Below, piece by piece: positions 36,028 to 37,172 of a stretch of DNA of 37,172 nt (within the stretch, counting starts at the first letter, position 1; each line of letters opens with the position of its first letter). The position numbers and the translations under genes are program-made. The stretch lies in the NCBI RefSeq assembly GCF_006124995.1, contig NZ_QEWN01000018.1:1-37172 (forward strand), in the 5' to 3' direction. The notes under the pieces are model-generated. The model did no database searches and was not told where the DNA came from. It saw only the letters and a list, made by a program, of their open reading frames with translations. The stretch comes from Vibrio sp. Hep-1b-8 (GTDB lineage Bacteria; Pseudomonadota; Gammaproteobacteria; Enterobacterales; Vibrionaceae).

Positions 36028-36156
36028 TCACTCCCCTTTCTTTAAGTCTTCTGGCAACGTAATCGTATAATGACCTAACATGTTGATGTGTTTGTATATT
36101 GGTGGGGATAGCTGAGAGATATCTTCTTCTACAATTTCTTCACTAATGGATTTCAT
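36028..36156 (-). pseudogene. C-terminal fragment of a Tn3-family transposase
   Basis: The minus-strand frame reads MKSISEEIVEEDISQLSPPI, then YKHINMLGHYTITLPEDL and a stop. HINMLGHY matches the conserved HINLTG/HINFLG-type end of Tn3-family TnpA. The open frame continues to 36213, but those residues do not look like transposase. This piece should come after the fragment at 35770–35940 in the protein, yet on this strand it comes before it. Confidence 0.65.
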
Positions 36157-36440
36157 CTGATTTAATGGGGCTACATGGATTCCCCCGGTTGTCAAACATC
36201 CGCTAAACTTCAAGTGATGGGTTTTGGACTGCCGCTCTACATTCGGTCTACTTTTCGATGATTCGCAACATCGTGCCCCTGATGACTTTGCGCGACTGCG
36301 GTGCCTTATTCGTTAGATGACATTTTAATGTCCGCCGCATTAACAGGCTCTCCGCACGTGGTCTTAACCTATCTCCATCCATTGCGTCTGCTATGACCCG
36401 GTGGGTTTACTCTTGTTACTCTGCTTGAGTTAATGGTTTC
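36157..36440. other. Non-coding stretch between Tn3 and IS110 remnants
   Basis: No gene is seen. It directly follows the IS110-family stop codon (36441) on the minus strand and probably includes the 3' non-coding end of that element. The boundary with the Tn3 remnant could not be placed. Confidence 0.4.
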
Positions 36441-36680
36441 TTAAGCAGCGTAATTCTCATATTCCGTTTGGTTGTGTAACAGCGACCAGATAATTCGAGC
36501 ATTCTTTGCTGCAAGAGCGACAATGGCTCGGTTCATCCCTCGTCGTTCCAACACGCCTCGACACCACTGGCTGAGCCTGTCTTGTTTATCCCCTAGATTA
36601 GCAATGACCGTTCTAGCTCCATGAACGAGCAAGGTGCGTAGGTACTTGTCTCCATGTTTGGTTATCATACCTAACCCCCT
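36441..36680 (-). pseudogene. C-terminal part of an IS110-family transposase
   Basis: The frame reads GMITKHGDKYLRTLLVHGAR, then TVIANLG…RLSQWCRGVLERRG and MNRAIVALAAKNARIIWSLL, the well-known C-terminal (Transposase_20-type, serine-containing) end of IS110-family DEDD transposases. The upstream two thirds are missing. The frame runs up to about 36686, where the next element begins, so the IS3-like insertion or a later deletion cut it. Confidence 0.85.
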
Positions 36681-36689
36681 CTGGCAGGA

Positions 36690-37172
36690 TAGTTGTCACT
36701 GTTAAAATTTAACCAGTGTAGGGCGGTAAGAGTGAATTGTGTCTCGTATTCCAACAGAAAGAAAAGAAGCCATATTGAAGAAGCTACTGCCTCCATACTC
36801 AGTGTCAGTGAGCGAACTTTCAAAAGAGGAAGGTATTAGCACCGCAACCCTGTATCATTGGCGACAGCAACTCAGACGTTCAGGAGCCGCAGTGCCAAAC
36901 AGCAACACTTCATCAGAGCAGTGGTCTGCTCAAACTAAACTCGCCATCGTCGCCGAGACTTACTCGATGACCGAGAATGAACTCAGCCAATATTGTCGTG
37001 AAAAAGGTCTGTTTCCAGAGCAAGTTCAACGCTGGCGCAGCGAATGCATGCAAGGCTTCATGTCGAGTAAAGAGCGGGAAGCGGAAGCAAAGAAACAGGC
37101 CAAAGCGGATAAGCTTGAAATCAAAGAACTTAGGAAGGAGTTACGCCACAAAGAAAAGGCGCTCGCTGAAAC
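36690..37172 (+). mobile_element. Left part of an IS3-like insertion sequence (cut by window end)
   Basis: The element probably begins between 36687 and 36697, where the IS110 frame ends. An imperfect palindrome (CACTGTTAAA … TTTAACCAGTG, 36697–36718) lies near this end, followed by a transposase gene. The exact terminal repeat cannot be fixed without the other end. Confidence 0.55.
36739..37172 (+). CDS. IS3-like transposase OrfA (3' partial)
   Basis: The GTG start at 36739 opens a frame of at least 144 residues beginning MSRIPTERKEAILKKLLPPY. A first helix-turn-helix (SVSELSKEEGISTATLYHWR, about 22–41) is followed by a second DNA-binding helical region (ENELSQYCREKGLFPEQVQR) and a Lys/Glu-rich coiled coil (KADKLEIKELRKELRHKEKA) that continues past the window. 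This is the build of an OrfA protein of the IS3/IS911 type. Another transposase family with the same HTH head cannot be excluded until the DDE part is seen. Confidence 0.75.
   Translation, partial: MSRIPTERKEAILKKLLPPYSVSVSELSKEEGISTATLYHWRQQLRRSGAAVPNSNTSSEQWSAQTKLAIVAETYSMTENELSQYCREKGLFPEQVQRWRSECMQGFMSSKEREAEAKKQAKADKLEIKELRKELRHKEKALAE

Noticed and set aside
1..37172. tRNA, rRNA, CRISPR arrays
   Set aside because: No cloverleaf-like, ribosomal or regularly spaced repeat sequence was noticed; an automated scan could not be run.

Overview
The window looks like a piece of a Vibrio (or close Vibrionaceae) genome, probably the smaller chromosome. The gene set malT – divergent malP, malQ, then glgB – is the arrangement known from Vibrio cholerae chromosome II. 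YibL, ArfB, the Cache-domain chemoreceptor and the codon usage also fit a marine gammaproteobacterium of moderate GC. The assignment rests on reading the proteins, not on a database search.

Layout. (1) 1–2785: the 3' end of a large Gly-rich protein that may be linked to type VI secretion, convergent with an FGE-like (SUMF1 fold) lipoprotein that lacks the catalytic cysteines. (2) 3208–13367: a defence island read leftward as one operon-like run: AbiEi-type regulator, AbiEii-type nucleotidyltransferase, HsdM, HsdS, a DUF6933-type protein, HsdR, a YgjP-type zinc metallopeptidase and a 57-residue zinc-ribbon protein. A short tyrosine recombinase sits just upstream. Several genes overlap or nearly touch (TAATG at hsdR/ygjP, 11 nt at hsdM/hsdS, 1 nt between the AbiE-type genes). 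(3) 13635–17087: a chemoreceptor with a well-spaced sigma-28 promoter, a secreted DUF4344 metallopeptidase, and yibL. (4) 17115–30576: a large exported alkaline-phosphatase-superfamily protein, then the maltodextrin/glycogen block: malT on the minus strand and malP, malQ and glgB on the plus strand. MalT senses maltotriose, MalP and MalQ break down and rearrange maltodextrins, and GlgB branches glucan for storage. (5) 30578–35724: single housekeeping or accessory genes (START-domain protein, GNAT, arfB, small zinc-ribbon membrane protein, VOC protein, S33 peptidase, pirin), plus a relic of a histidine kinase C-terminus. (6) 35725–37172: a transposon graveyard with two Tn3-family transposase fragments in the wrong order, the C-terminal end of an IS110-family transposase, and the start of an IS3-like element that runs off the window.

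The most interesting parts are the composite AbiE/type I restriction operon with its two poorly understood tail genes, the perfect palindrome inside that operon, the paired repeats at its downstream edge, and the scrambled transposon remnants at the right end. No tRNA, rRNA or CRISPR array was seen.
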